Positions 28,001 to 40,100 of a stretch of DNA of 64,000 nucleotides are shown here, piece after piece (positions within the stretch are counted from its first letter, which is position 1; each line of letters opens with the position of its first letter). A model generated the notes under the pieces. The model was given only the letters and a program-made list of their open reading frames with translations, was not told the origin of the DNA and did not search any database. Source of the DNA: Cymodocea nodosa (lineage: Eukaryota > Streptophyta > Magnoliopsida > Alismatales > Cymodoceaceae). A program made the translations under genes and the position numbers. Location: positions 15,472,501-15,536,500 of the forward strand of contig CM072344.1 of NCBI GenBank assembly GCA_036874045.1. Reading direction: 5' to 3'.

Positions 28001-31000
28001 TTCTAACAAGGATAAATTTATAGCCAAAACATGAATCAAGCAAGAAAAATCAGTTTTATCTTGGAAGTTGTCAAGCGTTATGAAATGCAAATTTGTCAAA
28101 AGTTTTAGAAGCCATATTGTAATGAAAAATCATAAACTAAAATCCAAACTAAATGTAATGTATGCCAAGGAATTTATCTTAAAATAAATATGCAAGAATC
28201 ATACCTTTTCGGTTATTTATAACAAGAATAGAAGAAGCACCAGCAGCTTGTGCAACCTTGGCTTTTGTTGTAAATTTGCAGTTTCCCCGATGTACCACGA
28301 GGACATCTCCAGCAAGCTTGCAAAAGGGTAAAGTAATCCTATTAAGAAGTCTGAAAAGTTGCTTCAACATAAACAATATTATGAAAAGAGAAAAAAAATA
28401 TAAGAAACCTTATCCTTTGGTGAGATACATAGATCTGGAGGATTTGCAAGTGAAAGCCGAGTACGATTAGCATTTTTTTCCTTTGATGTCATGAGAGTAC
28501 CAAATCGTGCACCAACACCAACAAATTCAATATCTTCTGTATTATTAATATAAGTTTGAACTTTGACCTGAAGATAGAGAACCAGCTTCGTGGTCAGAAA
28601 TGACGAACATTACAATAATAACCAAATAGAAACAGAAAATTTTGCAGGAAGAAAAGAGGATTCAATGTTTTTGGACCTTTGTGTGCACATCTTAACAATC
28701 ACCAACAATATAACATTTCACTTTGTAACATGTCAATTAAAGCAATTGCAAAATGTCAAATTTTTATTGTGGCTTTTTGGAATGCTCTCAGGATTAAAGG
28801 TGAATTTTGTTAAAAGTTCTGTGACGGGTGTCAGTGTGGTGAGACAAGGTGATGGCAACTGCAAATTCCTTAAACCTTCCACCAGCCAGGTATTTGGGCC
28901 TTCCCTTGTCTTAAGAAATCAGGAAGAGAGAATTGGAGATGCAGATTGACAAGGTAGAAAGATGGGTAGAGTGCTGGAGAAGCAAACTTTTGAGCTTGGG
29001 CTGTAGGCTAGTTTTGCTTAAGCATGTTCCGATCAACACTCCAATTTCCATTTCTGTTTTCCTGTTGCCAAGTGGTGACATCAGTGCACTAGAGAGCTCA
29101 GGAGATGGTTATGGAAAGCATCTACAGATCAGGCCCTCCATCTGATGAACTGGAAGTTGATCTGTCAACCAATAGAGTTTGAGGGACTGAGTATTAGATC
29201 TTTGAAGACTTTTAATGAGGCATCTCTGTGTAAGTGGTTTTGGAGATGGACAAGGGGTCACTCCCTTTGAACTGATATTTTAAACAGGAAGTACACTCTG
29301 GAGAATATTAAACATTTTCCCTCCATTTTTATGGTGGCTGATAGAAACTCTCTGTGGTTTTATGGAGTGAAACTTTCCTTGTCAGATTGGAAATCGCTCC
29401 AGCCTACATTCTGGCTGGACAGATGTCAACAGGAAGAGTTTTTTCAATGCAATTTCATGAGCTTATTGTCTGGTCAGAAACAAGGAAGTGAAAATGAAGT
29501 TAGGTCTTGGTCTCCAAGGTTGTGGGAAACTTTTAAGAATAAGCAAATAGCAGTGTTGTCCTCACTTTTGGGAGTTCTTGCTCAGGTTAAAGTTTCTGAA
29601 GATAAGCCAGATAGATTAGTTTGGAAAAAATAAGTGTCAGACATGCTTTAAGTGTTGAGCTATTATAGAGTCTTATCAAGTACTAGTGCTCAGAAATGGG
29701 GGCCTGATAGGATTGCTAGGAAAAGTAATCGCCACTCAAAGTTAGGATTTTCATGTGGCTGCTGATTCATAATCAAATAATGTCAACGGTAAGAAACTAG
29801 AGGGCAGGAGAGAAGGATATTATGTGCGAATTTTCTAACCTACTTCCAGAAGACAATGAGTACCAGCTCTTTGCCTGTGGCAAGACTAAGAAAACCTGGA
29901 ACTCCTTATTACCTCTTTTGATCCAGGGTAGTCTTTCCTTCGGTTCCTTTTCTACTTTGCAAGTGGAAATTCTCAATATCATCAAAGGAAAAATGTTAGC
30001 ATCAAAGCATAAGGTCCTTCTGCTTATTCATGTAGCTTATTGAAAGTCTACCTTTGTAGGAAAAATTAATTAGCGTAGAAAAAACTAAAAAAAGTTGAGG
30101 AAGACGTAAAACTACTCTGTTAAGAATTGTGAGAAAAATTTAATTTTATGTAATTTAACCCAAGATTTGACTGTAAATAGACATGCATTGAAGAAAAAGA
30201 TTCCCGTAACCAACCTCACGTAATGGGATTATGGTTGCAATAGCATAGAGCTTACAATCACCCAAGGAGTGATGTTGCTATAATCAATGAAGAAAATTTA
30301 GGACAAAAGCTGATTTACCTACGGTAATAAGATCTTGATAGTTATTGAAGTATATGAGAAAATTTTCAATCTAATGTAGGGAGACCATTCATTTAGGAGA
30401 TTCTCACCATTGTTTGAGGATGTGTTAATAAGCATGATGTTTCTAGCCTCTCTCACTACTAAGCTCTACAGGATGAGACAATACCAATAGGAGCTAGTTG
30501 TTGCTACTTCTCTCTAGTTTACATTCGAACATCTTAGATGAAACACTATTGCCAAATTACAAAGAACATTCTCCAAGGTCCTCTAGATATCAACAATCAC
30601 ACCCATACCAACAATAAAGCATCAATCATGGAAGCAACACATGATCATGGATGTAGTGCTTCTAGAAGAGACAAGCAGGAGAGCATGTAGATTGTGGGAG
30701 CTGACCTTGTTGCTAGCATTGTAAATGCATGGGACATGTAGTTGATAGGTGCTAAGACAAACTTGACAGACCATAAATGGCACATGTAACTACAAAGGCT
30801 TACTGGATGAGCAAACTATTGCCATCTCCTAAGCAAAACATGAGCAACTGTTATAGCTCCAAATCACTAACTTCACTACCATAGTATCTCATGCTACATC
30901 CTCAAGTACAAGTGCCCTTTTAATCTCCAAGGATACTTCATAGGACCATTAATTCAAATGTCTCCTCACACATAGCAGGTACAAAAGAACTTTTCACCCA

Positions 31001-33766
31001 TTTATCACAAATTCTTCATATCAATTTTATGCCCATAACAACTGGTTCTTCTTGTCCTTTTCTTAAGGGTTGAGCAAGCCTCTTCCCAACTTACATTAGA
31101 AAAAGTCCTATATATACCAAACTTTTCCATTAATCTTCTTTCAGTTAGTGTGATTAGGAGCTAACTGCTTTGTTATGTGGAACTCTTTTCTTTCCACTAC
31201 ATGTTTCAAAATTTGCAAACAAGGATGATTACTATGGACCACAAGTAGGAACATGATATGTACCTTCTAGTTCATGAATACATGCCAAGTGAAGTGGCAT
31301 TTGTAACATCCACCTCTAAGTTGTCCATTTGGTGGCACTACTTGTTGGGTCACCTTTCACACAAAAACAATACCTTGGGTTTTTGTGTCTACTTTTGATT
31401 GAATCATGTTAGCTAGATAAGAACTATCATACCATCTTTAGGCACTAATGTTTAGTGTTGGGTCAAAGTTTGTTTGAATTAGTTTATTATGATATTTAAG
31501 GTCTACCAAGAGTTTAATCTATGTTGGGTTATTATTATTACATTGTTTTTGTCAATGATTTCTCACATGCATTTTGGGTTTATTTACTTAATGATCAGTT
31601 ACATCTTAGATCTACTTGAGATTTTTATTATTGAAAAAAGATCATTTGGTCATCAACTTCAAAATTCTTGTGTAATAACAATGCTCTTAAATTTGTTCAA
31701 TCTAATATTCAATCTTATCATACCCCTTTAAAGATTACATATCAAATTACTTGTCTCGATAAAATGATTTTGTTGAGCACAAGCACAAATATAAATTGAA
31801 TGTTACATGTAGCATTATGTTGTAGGTGTGCGTTTCAAAAACTTGTAATCCAATGTTGTCCTTGCCACTTCCCATTTGATTAATAGGATCTCATCTACCA
31901 TAATAAGAGGTGAGGCTTCCCATCCATGTCTTCATCTAGATGCTGATCTTTTCTCCTAAACTCCCAAGGTTTTTAGGTCTAGTGTTTCTTCAGGATCTCT
32001 CTCTTGGACTTGACAAGTCTTCTAAAGTGACTAGTAACATTGTAGGCTACTCTAGGGCTTAGTCAGGTTACAATATTTTCATACATCTACTAGCCAATAT
32101 TTTGTGTTGATTGATGTCACCTTCTTTGAAGCACATCTTGTTTTGATGGTACCACATAAGATTAAATGTCCACCCTTACCATGTCTTGTTGAGTTGTCAC
32201 ACCCTTTACAAGTATATTGTCACTGCCATTGAAGGCACCCACCTCCTCCAACAAAGTTGTTCTTCACTGATGTAAATCAATCCACTTTTGGTTCAGATCT
32301 TTTAATTGCACTACAGAAAGGTGTGCATTCTTGTACCATTCGCCTTGATTCCCATTTTGTTTCATATCACTACCTTCACCCATCCATTCATAATTGTGTT
32401 TCATCCATGTTCTCTAACTCTATTCTCAATAAATACCAGGAGGCACTCTTGATTATTCATTGAATGGCAACCATGGATGAGGAATTTGTAGCATTACTGT
32501 CTCATGGCACTTGAGAGTTAGTGTTTGATGGTTGAGAGAGGACTCAGGTTGAATTTTCTAGCCCTTATTTGTCTAGTATATTATATGAGCTAGTACATTG
32601 CCTGAAATTTTGTCCTTTAGTCTCGATCTAAATGAACTTTATTGCATGTTCGTGGTGTTCAACAAATACAAATACATCAATCTCCCTTTCTCCTCTGGCC
32701 CTCTCCGCTCTCTCTATCATCCATCCATCTATGGTGTTCCATTCTTTTTATCTTGAAAAGAAAAGGGAAACTGCCGATTGGACTTCCATCCATCAGTCCA
32801 ATGATCAATCAATCCATCATTGATGCATCCACCCATGGACCAATTCATAGGAAAATTATCGGGCAAGAAAAACCTCACTCCTCACCCATTGAACTTAGAT
32901 ATGACGAACATTATGAAAATTCATCAAAATCAATTTTTTCCATGAAAAAGTCAGGAAATCCTTCATGCTTGTTTCTATTTCCTTTTTGGAAAATTGTTGA
33001 CGATAAATGTTTTCTTACTCTCGTTTCCCTAGTGATTGTAATTTTGAATTTTCCTATTTACGTCACTCTTCACTCCTATATCAGTGAGCATATAAAAATA
33101 TCTCAATAATGGTTAGAAAACTATGATTTAGCTATACCGATAGATGAACACACAAATTGTTTCTCAGGTGATTTCCCATTATCAAATTTTAGCTATAAAG
33201 TAATCTGCAGTGTCTTTTTTGAAATTGAAAGGAAATTGTTGACGCAAAGATTTGAACTCCAGTGGAGAGAACCAGAGTTGACTATGAAGGAATTTACCGT
33301 GTCGAATGCCATAGAAACATAAAGGGATACTAGAAACTCTGATCACAAGCCTGACTTGCTTCCGCTAAAGAGGCAAACACAGAAACCCTTCCAACTTTTA
33401 CTTTAAAGTAATCGTAATAATTCCGACAACATAATAATCAAATTCCATCGTATACTTAAATATATCAGAACCGAACCTTTCCCTTCGCGTTAAGAAGAAG
33501 TTGCCAAACTTCGGAAAACAAAAGCCAGAAACCGAAATCTCTAAAAGCCCCAGAATCCCCAAACGAAACGGTACAAAATAGGAAGAAAAAAAAATTACCA
33601 GAACGAATTTGTTGTTGCATCCGGGCTGCTTCGGTGCCTCATCGTCCTCGTGCACGATGTCCCCTCCACAGACAAAGCCGGGCGAAATCGACGCAAGAGG
33701 AAGCAGCAGCAGCAGCACGCCGATAGGAAAATGCAACGAGCCCCTGCTACTCCTGGTCGTCCACAT
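16025..33766 (-). CDS. Signal peptide peptidase-like aspartic protease with PA domain (SPPL2-5 type)
   Basis: Multi-pass GXGD intramembrane protease of endomembranes, cleaving type II membrane segments. Fourteen exons on the minus strand: 33766-33599, 28567-28409, 28316-28205, 26730-26614, 22040-21889, 21751-21566, 20987-20953, 20064-19908, 18810-18757, 18364-18272, 18169-18027, 17415-17345, 16399-16316, 16125-16025; 543 residues, close to the 540 I recall for an Arabidopsis homolog. It has a signal peptide ([22 protein letters not shown]), a lumenal PA domain (about 50-185, exons 2-4), then transmembrane segments from exon 5. Catalytic motifs are intact: YD (Asp393), GFGD (Asp446) and PAL (500-502). 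All junctions are GT-AG and in frame. The ATG at 33766 was chosen because a TATA box at 33920 makes the in-frame ATGs at 33913/33910 unlikely to be transcribed. Large introns 1 and 4 are full of old transposons. Confidence 0.95.
18395..18480 (-). mobile_element. RTE-class LINE 3' tip
   Basis: Minus strand reads GTGGCTGACCCCAAATTGT followed by a short tail. This is the end of the RTE open reading frame, usually HVADPN. It lies in SPPL intron 9. Confidence 0.45.
22041..26613. other. SPPL intron 4, 4.6 kb, transposon-rich
   Basis: Between exons 4 and 5 of SPPL. 22041-23300 shows nothing recognisable. 23320-24230 looks like the end of a hAT transposase gene. 25910-26430 resembles the antisense 3' end of a LINE, but weakly. 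No host exon is seen. Confidence 0.55.
23320..24230 (+). mobile_element. Decayed hAT-type transposase C-terminal region (tentative)
   Basis: Plus-strand translation in pieces shows ECKRNRSI, like the CERNWS/CERNRS signature of plant hAT transposases. It then shows an acidic DPID...[12 protein letters not shown] segment and a long Asp/Asn/Gly-rich tail (63-codon ORF at 23623-23814) as seen at hAT C-termini. Frames are interrupted by stops. No terminal repeats were found. The assignment rests on pattern only. Confidence 0.35.
26930..27790 (-). mobile_element. RTE-class LINE reverse transcriptase fragment
   Basis: Minus-strand pieces match the plant RTE pattern: FPIAIGLQQ...SLYLFVL (usually FPITIGLHQGS.LSPYLF), then [13 protein letters not shown] (usually ADDIVLVDET), [18 protein letters not shown], and the late IRKNQLK.FGYV...RRE and [14 protein letters not shown]. 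Stops and frame changes interrupt it. It lies in SPPL intron 3 (28204-26731), next to exon 4. Confidence 0.75.
28690..30055 (+). mobile_element. 5'-truncated L1-class LINE
   Basis: Plus-strand pieces read [16 protein letters not shown], a hallmark of plant L1 reverse transcriptase (SGLKINFHKS). Then come [25 protein letters not shown] (split here as VERWVECW and [15 protein letters not shown]), [20 protein letters not shown], and the zf-RVT-like tail up to about 30040. It is broken by stops and frameshifts and lacks its 5' endonuclease half. Confidence 0.75.
30056..30260 (+). mobile_element. RTE-class LINE 3' end
   Basis: Plus strand shows [10 protein letters not shown] followed by [20 protein letters not shown]. 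This is the end of the RTE reverse transcriptase (VVKxDLxx...LDRxxWRKKIHVADP). It abuts the L1 fragment. Confidence 0.6.
30300..32560 (+). mobile_element. Ty1/copia pol fossil in SPPL intron 1
   Basis: Plus-strand similarity to copia pol in the expected order: protease end and GAG-pre-integrase region (about 31080-31350), integrase (about 31440-31700), and the segment before the reverse transcriptase (about 32230-32560). It is old and broken in many places. No LTR pair was identified, and the left border is uncertain. Confidence 0.65.
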
Positions 33767-33919
33767 CTTCGCCTCCTTCCCCGGCGATACCAGAAATGGG
33801 GACGCAGAGAAGAGGCGGACGGAGGAGAGGAGAGATTTTCTACAGTGTGTGAGCAGCAGCCGGGGAAGGAAGCTGACGAGAAAGTGGTTTTGACGGAGAC
33901 CAAATGCCATCACTCACCA

Positions 33920-33926
33920 ATTTATA
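33920..33926 (-). promoter_or_regulatory. TATA box of the SPPL gene
   Basis: On the gene strand GTATAAATTGG lies 154-160 bp upstream of the chosen ATG (33766). It predicts a transcript start near 33890 and a leader of about 125 nt. Confidence 0.55.
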
Positions 33927-33934
33927 CAAACAGT

Positions 33935-34030
33935 GACCAAACGCTAACTGCAACCGGTAATTGCGGGTGACTGAAAACCAAACAACCAAACAATAAGACC
34001 AAATGCTACTTGCAACCGGTTATTGCAGGT
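33935..34030. repeat. 34-bp direct duplication in the SPPL promoter
   Basis: Two copies (33935-33968 and 33997-34030), 62 bp apart, share GACCAAAYGCTA and then TGCAACCGGTWATTGCRGGT with about 30 of 34 bases identical. They lie directly upstream of the TATA box. Confidence 0.75.
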
Positions 34031-34360
34031 AGCCTTTCAGTCACCACCTACTCCTGGTCTTTTCTGGTCACAAGAGGATTATAGATTTTTTTTAAATAAC
34101 GAATAGAAAGTAAAAAATATTTATTTAATAACCCGTGAGCCCATAGGTTCGATCCTGCGAATTTGAAACGTTTATTTTATAACATTGATATCTAAGCAGT
34201 GTTAGAAAATAAAAACTAAAAAATTAGGAAACGAAATTTTTTTAAAATATCTCTATATATTGTAAAATAAAATAAATTATTAATTTTATTTTTTAAATAA
34301 AATATTAAATATTAATACCAATCAATTTTAATAACAAAATTATAATAATAAAATAATATA

Positions 34361-34570
34361 TGGAAAAAGGAAATGTAATTTGCTAATTTTGTATGTTAAA
34401 AAATAAAATAATAATAATAATAATTAATGAATAATTATAACAATAATAAATTTTTACAATATAGTAAATTTATATTAACCTGTAATGTATAATGTATTCT
34501 TATTTAATTATTTTTAATTTTTCCTTAAATTTAAGATATCTATAAATATTTTTATATTTTATATTTTTTC
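34361..34570 (+). repeat. AT-rich direct repeat, copy 1
   Basis: Shares with 36318-36520 the ordered blocks TATGTTAAAAAATAAAA, AATAATAAATTTTTA, TAAATTTATATTAAC, and ATAAATATTTTTATATT. The same direction, spacing and order argue against chance low complexity alone. Confidence 0.6.
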
Positions 34571-36317
34571 ATTTTTTAACTAATACACAAATATTATAAT
34601 TTCTCTATCTTTTTTTTCGTTAATTTTTTAACTTTTTGTAATATATTTTTTAAGATATTTGTATATATTACATGAAATAAATTAAATTATTAATTTTTGA
34701 AAAAAAATTAAAAAATATTTGTATATATTACATAAAATAAAATAAAATATTAATTTTATTCTTAAAATAAAATATTAATACCAATCAATTTTAATATTAA
34801 TATTAATGCATAAATTAAAACTATATAAATTAGATACAATTTTATAATATTAAATTTTTCTTTTATTTATTAAAATCACGTTACTTTCTGAAATTTCTAT
34901 AAGATTTTCCAAGTTCTAATATTTTTATTGTTAACTTAATGAAAAAGACTTACGATAAATAGTATAGTTAAACTAAATAAAAATACTATTGTAACTAAGT
35001 TGGGTGAATAAAACAAATGTTTCCAATAAAGCAATTTACGAGTATTTGAATTATTTAAGATTTAAGGTTTGGAATTGAAAATAAAAACATTGTAAAATTT
35101 AAACCTTAAACACTCAAAACGTTCTTAACTATAGGTATTGATTTAATGATCGATAATCATTTGCTCCTCATCCATTTTTTGTCCTCTGTTATTTTTTATT
35201 GTATGTTTAAAGTAAATATATTTAAAGATAAATTTTCGATTATAAATCTACAGTTAAGGTAGACATCATAAATAATGTCTAATATAATTCAAAATAGACA
35301 AAATAACACAAACCAAGTTAAAAATAAAACAAGTTACAAAAGAACGAGGGGAGTCAAAAATTATTCTTTCAATAAATAAAGTAACACAAATACTAAAGAG
35401 ATATGTTAAAAATAAAAAAATTACAAAAGAACGAAGAGGGTCGGAGAATTCTTTTTTCAATATCATCATTCTATTATCTTGACAGAACATTACTAATCTC
35501 AGAATTTATTAAAACATTATCTTAATGTTAATTAACTTTCAAAATTAACTTCGTTTAAAATGTCACGTTCTGAGTAAAACATTCTCACCTCTTTTATCTC
35601 ACTCTTCCTTATTACAAGTGTAATGAATTTTCAACTATTAAATCATCATCCACAATCATCAAATTAGAAAAATGTCGTAATATTCAAGATCAAGTCATAA
35701 ATATTTATGATCATGTTTATTTGCATTCGTTTCTAGTTTTAATCGTTACTGGAGTTAGAAGCAAAATGACGTTAAAAAAACATATTTAGTTTTAATTCGA
35801 AGATTTACTTTAATTTTTTTTGACTTTAATATTTGATTATTCACTAACTTTATTTTTAAGAACACTTTTAGAGTGATTTTTTATTTATGGAATCACTTCA
35901 ACGATCATGATAACGAAATAACATTTTCAAATTCTATTAAATAAAATAATATATATATATTATTATTTTTATACATATACTATTACTTTAATAAATAAAC
36001 ACCACATTTAAACTTTTACTTTTCTTTATTAGAATTGTCAAAAACTAAATAATGTTGGTTTAGATTTCTAATAAACGTACTATATAATATTTTTTATCAT
36101 GATATTTTAAATGACATATAAAATTTAATTTTAATATTTATTTTAAGAGATTATATTATAATCTAAAAGAGGTTTGTGCATAAACGAAAATAAAGAAAAA
36201 AGTAAAAAAATATAATATATTTGTATTTAACATAAAGTGACGGTTTAAAGAAAATTTTACAAAAAAAAGGTATAGTTGTCTTTTTTCTCAAATTAAAGAA
36301 TTTGAAATTGATAAAAT

Positions 36318-36520
36318 GTAAAGGAAAAAAGGAAATACAATTTATTAATTTTATATGTTAAAAAATAAAAATAAATAAAAATAATAAAAATAATAAATTT
36401 TTATAATATGTTAAATTTATATTAACATGTATAATGAATTTTTTTGAATTAAATACTTTTTAAATTTTTCGTAAATTTGAGATACCTATAAATATTTTTA
36501 TATTATTTATTTATATTTTA
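36318..36520 (+). repeat. AT-rich direct repeat, copy 2, in the serine racemase promoter
   Basis: Second copy of the 34361-34570 repeat, about 1.96 kb away in the same direction and about 100-300 bp upstream of the serine racemase leader. Confidence 0.6.
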
Positions 36521-36632
36521 TTATAATTATTTTAATAATTTGACGATTTTTTGTAATTTTTTTTCCATTAGTTTCTGAATTTTTCTGTAATTTTTTTTTT
36601 CAATTAATTTGTGTAACTTTCCAGGTGAACCG

Positions 36633-37102
36633 ATGGACCCTAACGAAGGCGAAGTAAAATACGTTCGCGCAGTTCCTGGAAGACGACTCCTTTTCTCTCG
36701 GGAATCGCAGGGAAGAAGATCGGCATCTTTCTCTGTCACAGTCGATTCCCGTTGGTTCCTAGGGTTAGGTGGAGGTTTCTGCTCTCTACCTCTATCAAGC
36801 AATGTCGGAGGAGGGTACGTACAACGGCCAAACGTACGCCGCCGATCTAGCATCGATCAGGGAAGCGCACCGTCGCATAAGCTCGTACGTGCACAGAACC
36901 CCCGTGCTGACATCCGAGTCCCTCAATTCCTTGTCCGGGAGACAGCTCTTCTTCAAATCCGAGTGCTTCCAGAAGGGGTGAGTGAGCCACAGTTAGTCGA
37001 ACGCACGCACGCATACACTCCATTCCAACTAGGACATGTTGTTGTCGGCTATTTGATTCTTTGTTGGTAATTTTTTCCCCATAGAGGAGCTTTCAAATTT
37101 AG
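36633..37102 (+). other. Possible overlapping upstream ORF in the serine racemase leader
   Basis: ATG at 36633 opens a frame different from the serine racemase ATG at 36802. In the spliced transcript it runs through exon 1 and stops shortly into exon 2 (TTTCAAATTTAG), about 120 codons overlapping the real start. It matters only if transcription begins upstream of 36633; an acceptor-like CTTTCCAG at 36617-36624 may mark a leader exon border. No protein family was recognised. Confidence 0.35.
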
Positions 37103-40100
37103 AGGCGCTTGCAATGCCATATTGTCGCTGGAAGATGACCAAGCCGCCAATGGAGTTGTAACACATAGCAGGTTGTGTTATTACCACCTCCTTTAGTATG
37201 CTTTTCTAATTTCATTATTCTTTTGGGTGAAGAACACTACTTTTGAAGTCGTTCCACTAATGTCGTCCTTCATTCAGTGGAAACCATGCTGCGGCTGTGG
37301 CATTGGCTGCAAAGATTCGTGGAATCCCTGCTTACATTGTTGTGCCAAACAATGCTACGAAATGTAAGGTTGAAAATGTTGAGCGTTATGGTGGACGGCT
37401 CATTTGGTGTGAACCCACAATGATGTCGAGGGAGCTCACCGCCGGCAAGGTCCAACAAGAAACTGGTGCTGTTTTGGTTCATCCATACAATGACAGCCGA
37501 ATCATAAGGTATAATACCTATGCAGAAAATGGTTCTTTCTTGTTCAATTCGGGGAACAACACAATAGAAATGCGGGGTTCTCTTTCCAACAGAATTTTTG
37601 ATTTAGAATTAACGTTACACATTCGATTGAACTCAGGGGAACAAATTCGATTCCCTAAGTTAAGGAGTTTGTGTACTTGAAAAACAAAGGAAACAAATGA
37701 AAAGGAAGACATCTACATTCACTTCCGTTGATTTCCATCCCAAGCTTAAGTTATTTCTTTGTTTTCCATCGATCATCAATGTAAAATTTGAAGGAAACAA
37801 TTTTTATTTCCTAGTGGTACATGAGAAACATTGTTGGAGTCAGAGGAGAATTGAAATCTCATGATTTTTTTAACATTTGTTTCCCTTTCAGTTGATTTTA
37901 GCGTCACAGATGACTTTTATAGCTGCAGCTTCCTGGTTGACCATTAGAATTCATCCTTGGTCTTGATCTAACATCCCAAAGGTGTCCCATTCCCCTTTGC
38001 CAAAACTGAATGATATGTGATAAAAAAATTTCCCTTTTTCTTCTGCAAAAGTTTAGTGTAGCAGTGATGCACATATTGAGAGAGACGAGTTGTAATATTT
38101 TGATAGATAATTTACAAAATGATTTCATCCACATCATAGATGATAGTTCGGTATTGACCATAGAAGACCTTTATTAATTTTCTTAGATGAAGGCAAAACT
38201 AAAAGAAATATTGGAAGATTAAAATTTAAAAAATGGAAAAATATTTAAAATTACATGAAATAGAAGATTTATTGATAGATAGGAATAGATGGAGTAAAAA
38301 GATTGTTGGTGACCTTACATGATGGGGTTAGGGCATTGATAATTGTTATTATTGTTTTAGCCATTATATTTGTTGAGCTAGACCTTTATATTAATGCATG
38401 ATGCCAATGATAACTAATGGAGTTGGTATCATGTTCATTCATCTTCCTTTTTTTACTAAACAATGTCAATTAACCAACCGAGCCACATGCAACCTCTTAG
38501 TTGGAAAATCTAGGGGTAAAATTCGCAAGATTAATTGATCAACCTTATATAACATTACTTGGAAGTCCAATAGCGACATGCCATAGAGATGAGTGTGTGA
38601 TTATATGTAACAACCCACTTCCTATGTTTCATTTGTTTATTTCCTTATTTATGTGTTTATGTGTATTACAAAGTTTTACAATTGGAAACAAATTTAAAGT
38701 ATGTGTCTCTCAATACTTGCTAACTTATAGAACTTTAACATTAATACCTTACCCAGACTCACTAATTCATGATCAAAAGACTCCAATGCTTGTACTAATC
38801 ATCTTCCTATTTGTGAAGTACCCATGAAAAGCAATTAAATAAAGGAGTGACAATGTAAAGGTAATCCAATACAAAAATTGTTACTTCAACTAATCCTACA
38901 CTTCTATCCTTTATTTATCTATTAAATTAGCATTATATCCAACATGATTCTTGAATTTTCACAATATAATAATCAACATATATTTGCCTAATCAAGTTGC
39001 AGGAATGGCAAGAAGTAATATTTTTAATCCACCACTAAAAATCATACAAGACTACTACTAAAGAATAATATCTGCATCACTAGGCCCTGATGACCACGAT
39101 GAACGTTCAATCAACAACCATTATTTTTCTACCTATACAGATCAATTGCCCCTTAATTATGATTATTTAACCCTACAACTGTAGTTCTATATCTACACAT
39201 CTCACCCCTTATGCTTCACATCCTTCTTGTAAAATATGCAGATTGAAAACATTTTTGCTTCAAATGAACTAGTACTTGCTTTTCTCAAGGCTTAAGTGAA
39301 TAGCTTACAACTAGGAGTGTCATTTAGTAAGTTTTATTGTCTAATTATGGATCAAAATAATTCTTCCCATGTTAGATTAAGGTATCCTCTCACATCTACT
39401 TATAGCAAATGTTTATTATTTGATCATGAAGCTAGTTAATGCCCTTTTTACATGCTAGATAAGAATGCTAATTTAATTGGGCACGAATTTACAATATATA
39501 ATGATACTTTCTTGCACGATAATAATTCATACTATCATCCTTTGCAACACAATGGTTATAATGCTAATATCTTTAACAGGGTTATAATGCTAATATCCTT
39601 TGCAATACAATGGTTATAATTCAAATGATAATGAAGGTAGTTCAAGTTTTAATAGAAATTTAAATGAGGTCGAGACATGTTTTCAACAATTATATCTAGG
39701 GGAACCCACTCTTGGATTAGTGGGGATGCCTCTCTAGGCTATCCAATCTTGGGAAATGGTGAGTGGTTTGATCAAGGAGATAAGGTGGATGTCTTTGCAC
39801 TCAGATTAGGGAAAGGGTATAATGGTCCTACATTAGATATTCAATTGCCTTCTTTTAAGACATTAGAGGCTTTTGAGGTTAATAAAACACATTTTGTTGT
39901 TAATTTTGAACTTGAGTTAGTTGGAACCCAAGGGAAAAAAACTTTAGTTGATCTTATAGATCTCGTAGAGAGTCAAGTCATGTCTTACCCACACAAATTA
40001 AAATCCACAAAGGATGGGGTACCATTAGAGAAACTTAGGAAGATTTTTGAACAAGTTAGAGTGAATATACCATTATTAGAGTCATTTCAACAAGTCATTG

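Larger units (their letters stand above)
28568..33598. other. SPPL intron 1, 5.0 kb, nested transposon debris
   Basis: Holds, in order on the plus strand, an L1-class LINE fragment (about 28690-30055), an RTE LINE 3' end (30056-30260), a Ty1/copia fossil (about 30300-32560) and about 1 kb of unclassified sequence next to exon 1. Confidence 0.7.
33767..36801. other. Shared upstream region of divergent SPPL and serine racemase genes
   Basis: 3.0 kb between head-to-head start codons. The SPPL core promoter lies at 33890-34030. 34080-36600 is extremely AT-rich without genes and contains internal repeats (34240-34335 with 34700-34800; 34361-34570 with 36318-36520). The serine racemase leader lies at about 36620-36801 and is GC-richer. 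Confidence 0.65.

Noticed and set aside
33595-33970. Several open frames over SPPL exon 1
   Set aside because: They are shadows; only one frame gives the signal peptide and [17 protein letters not shown], which joins exon 2.
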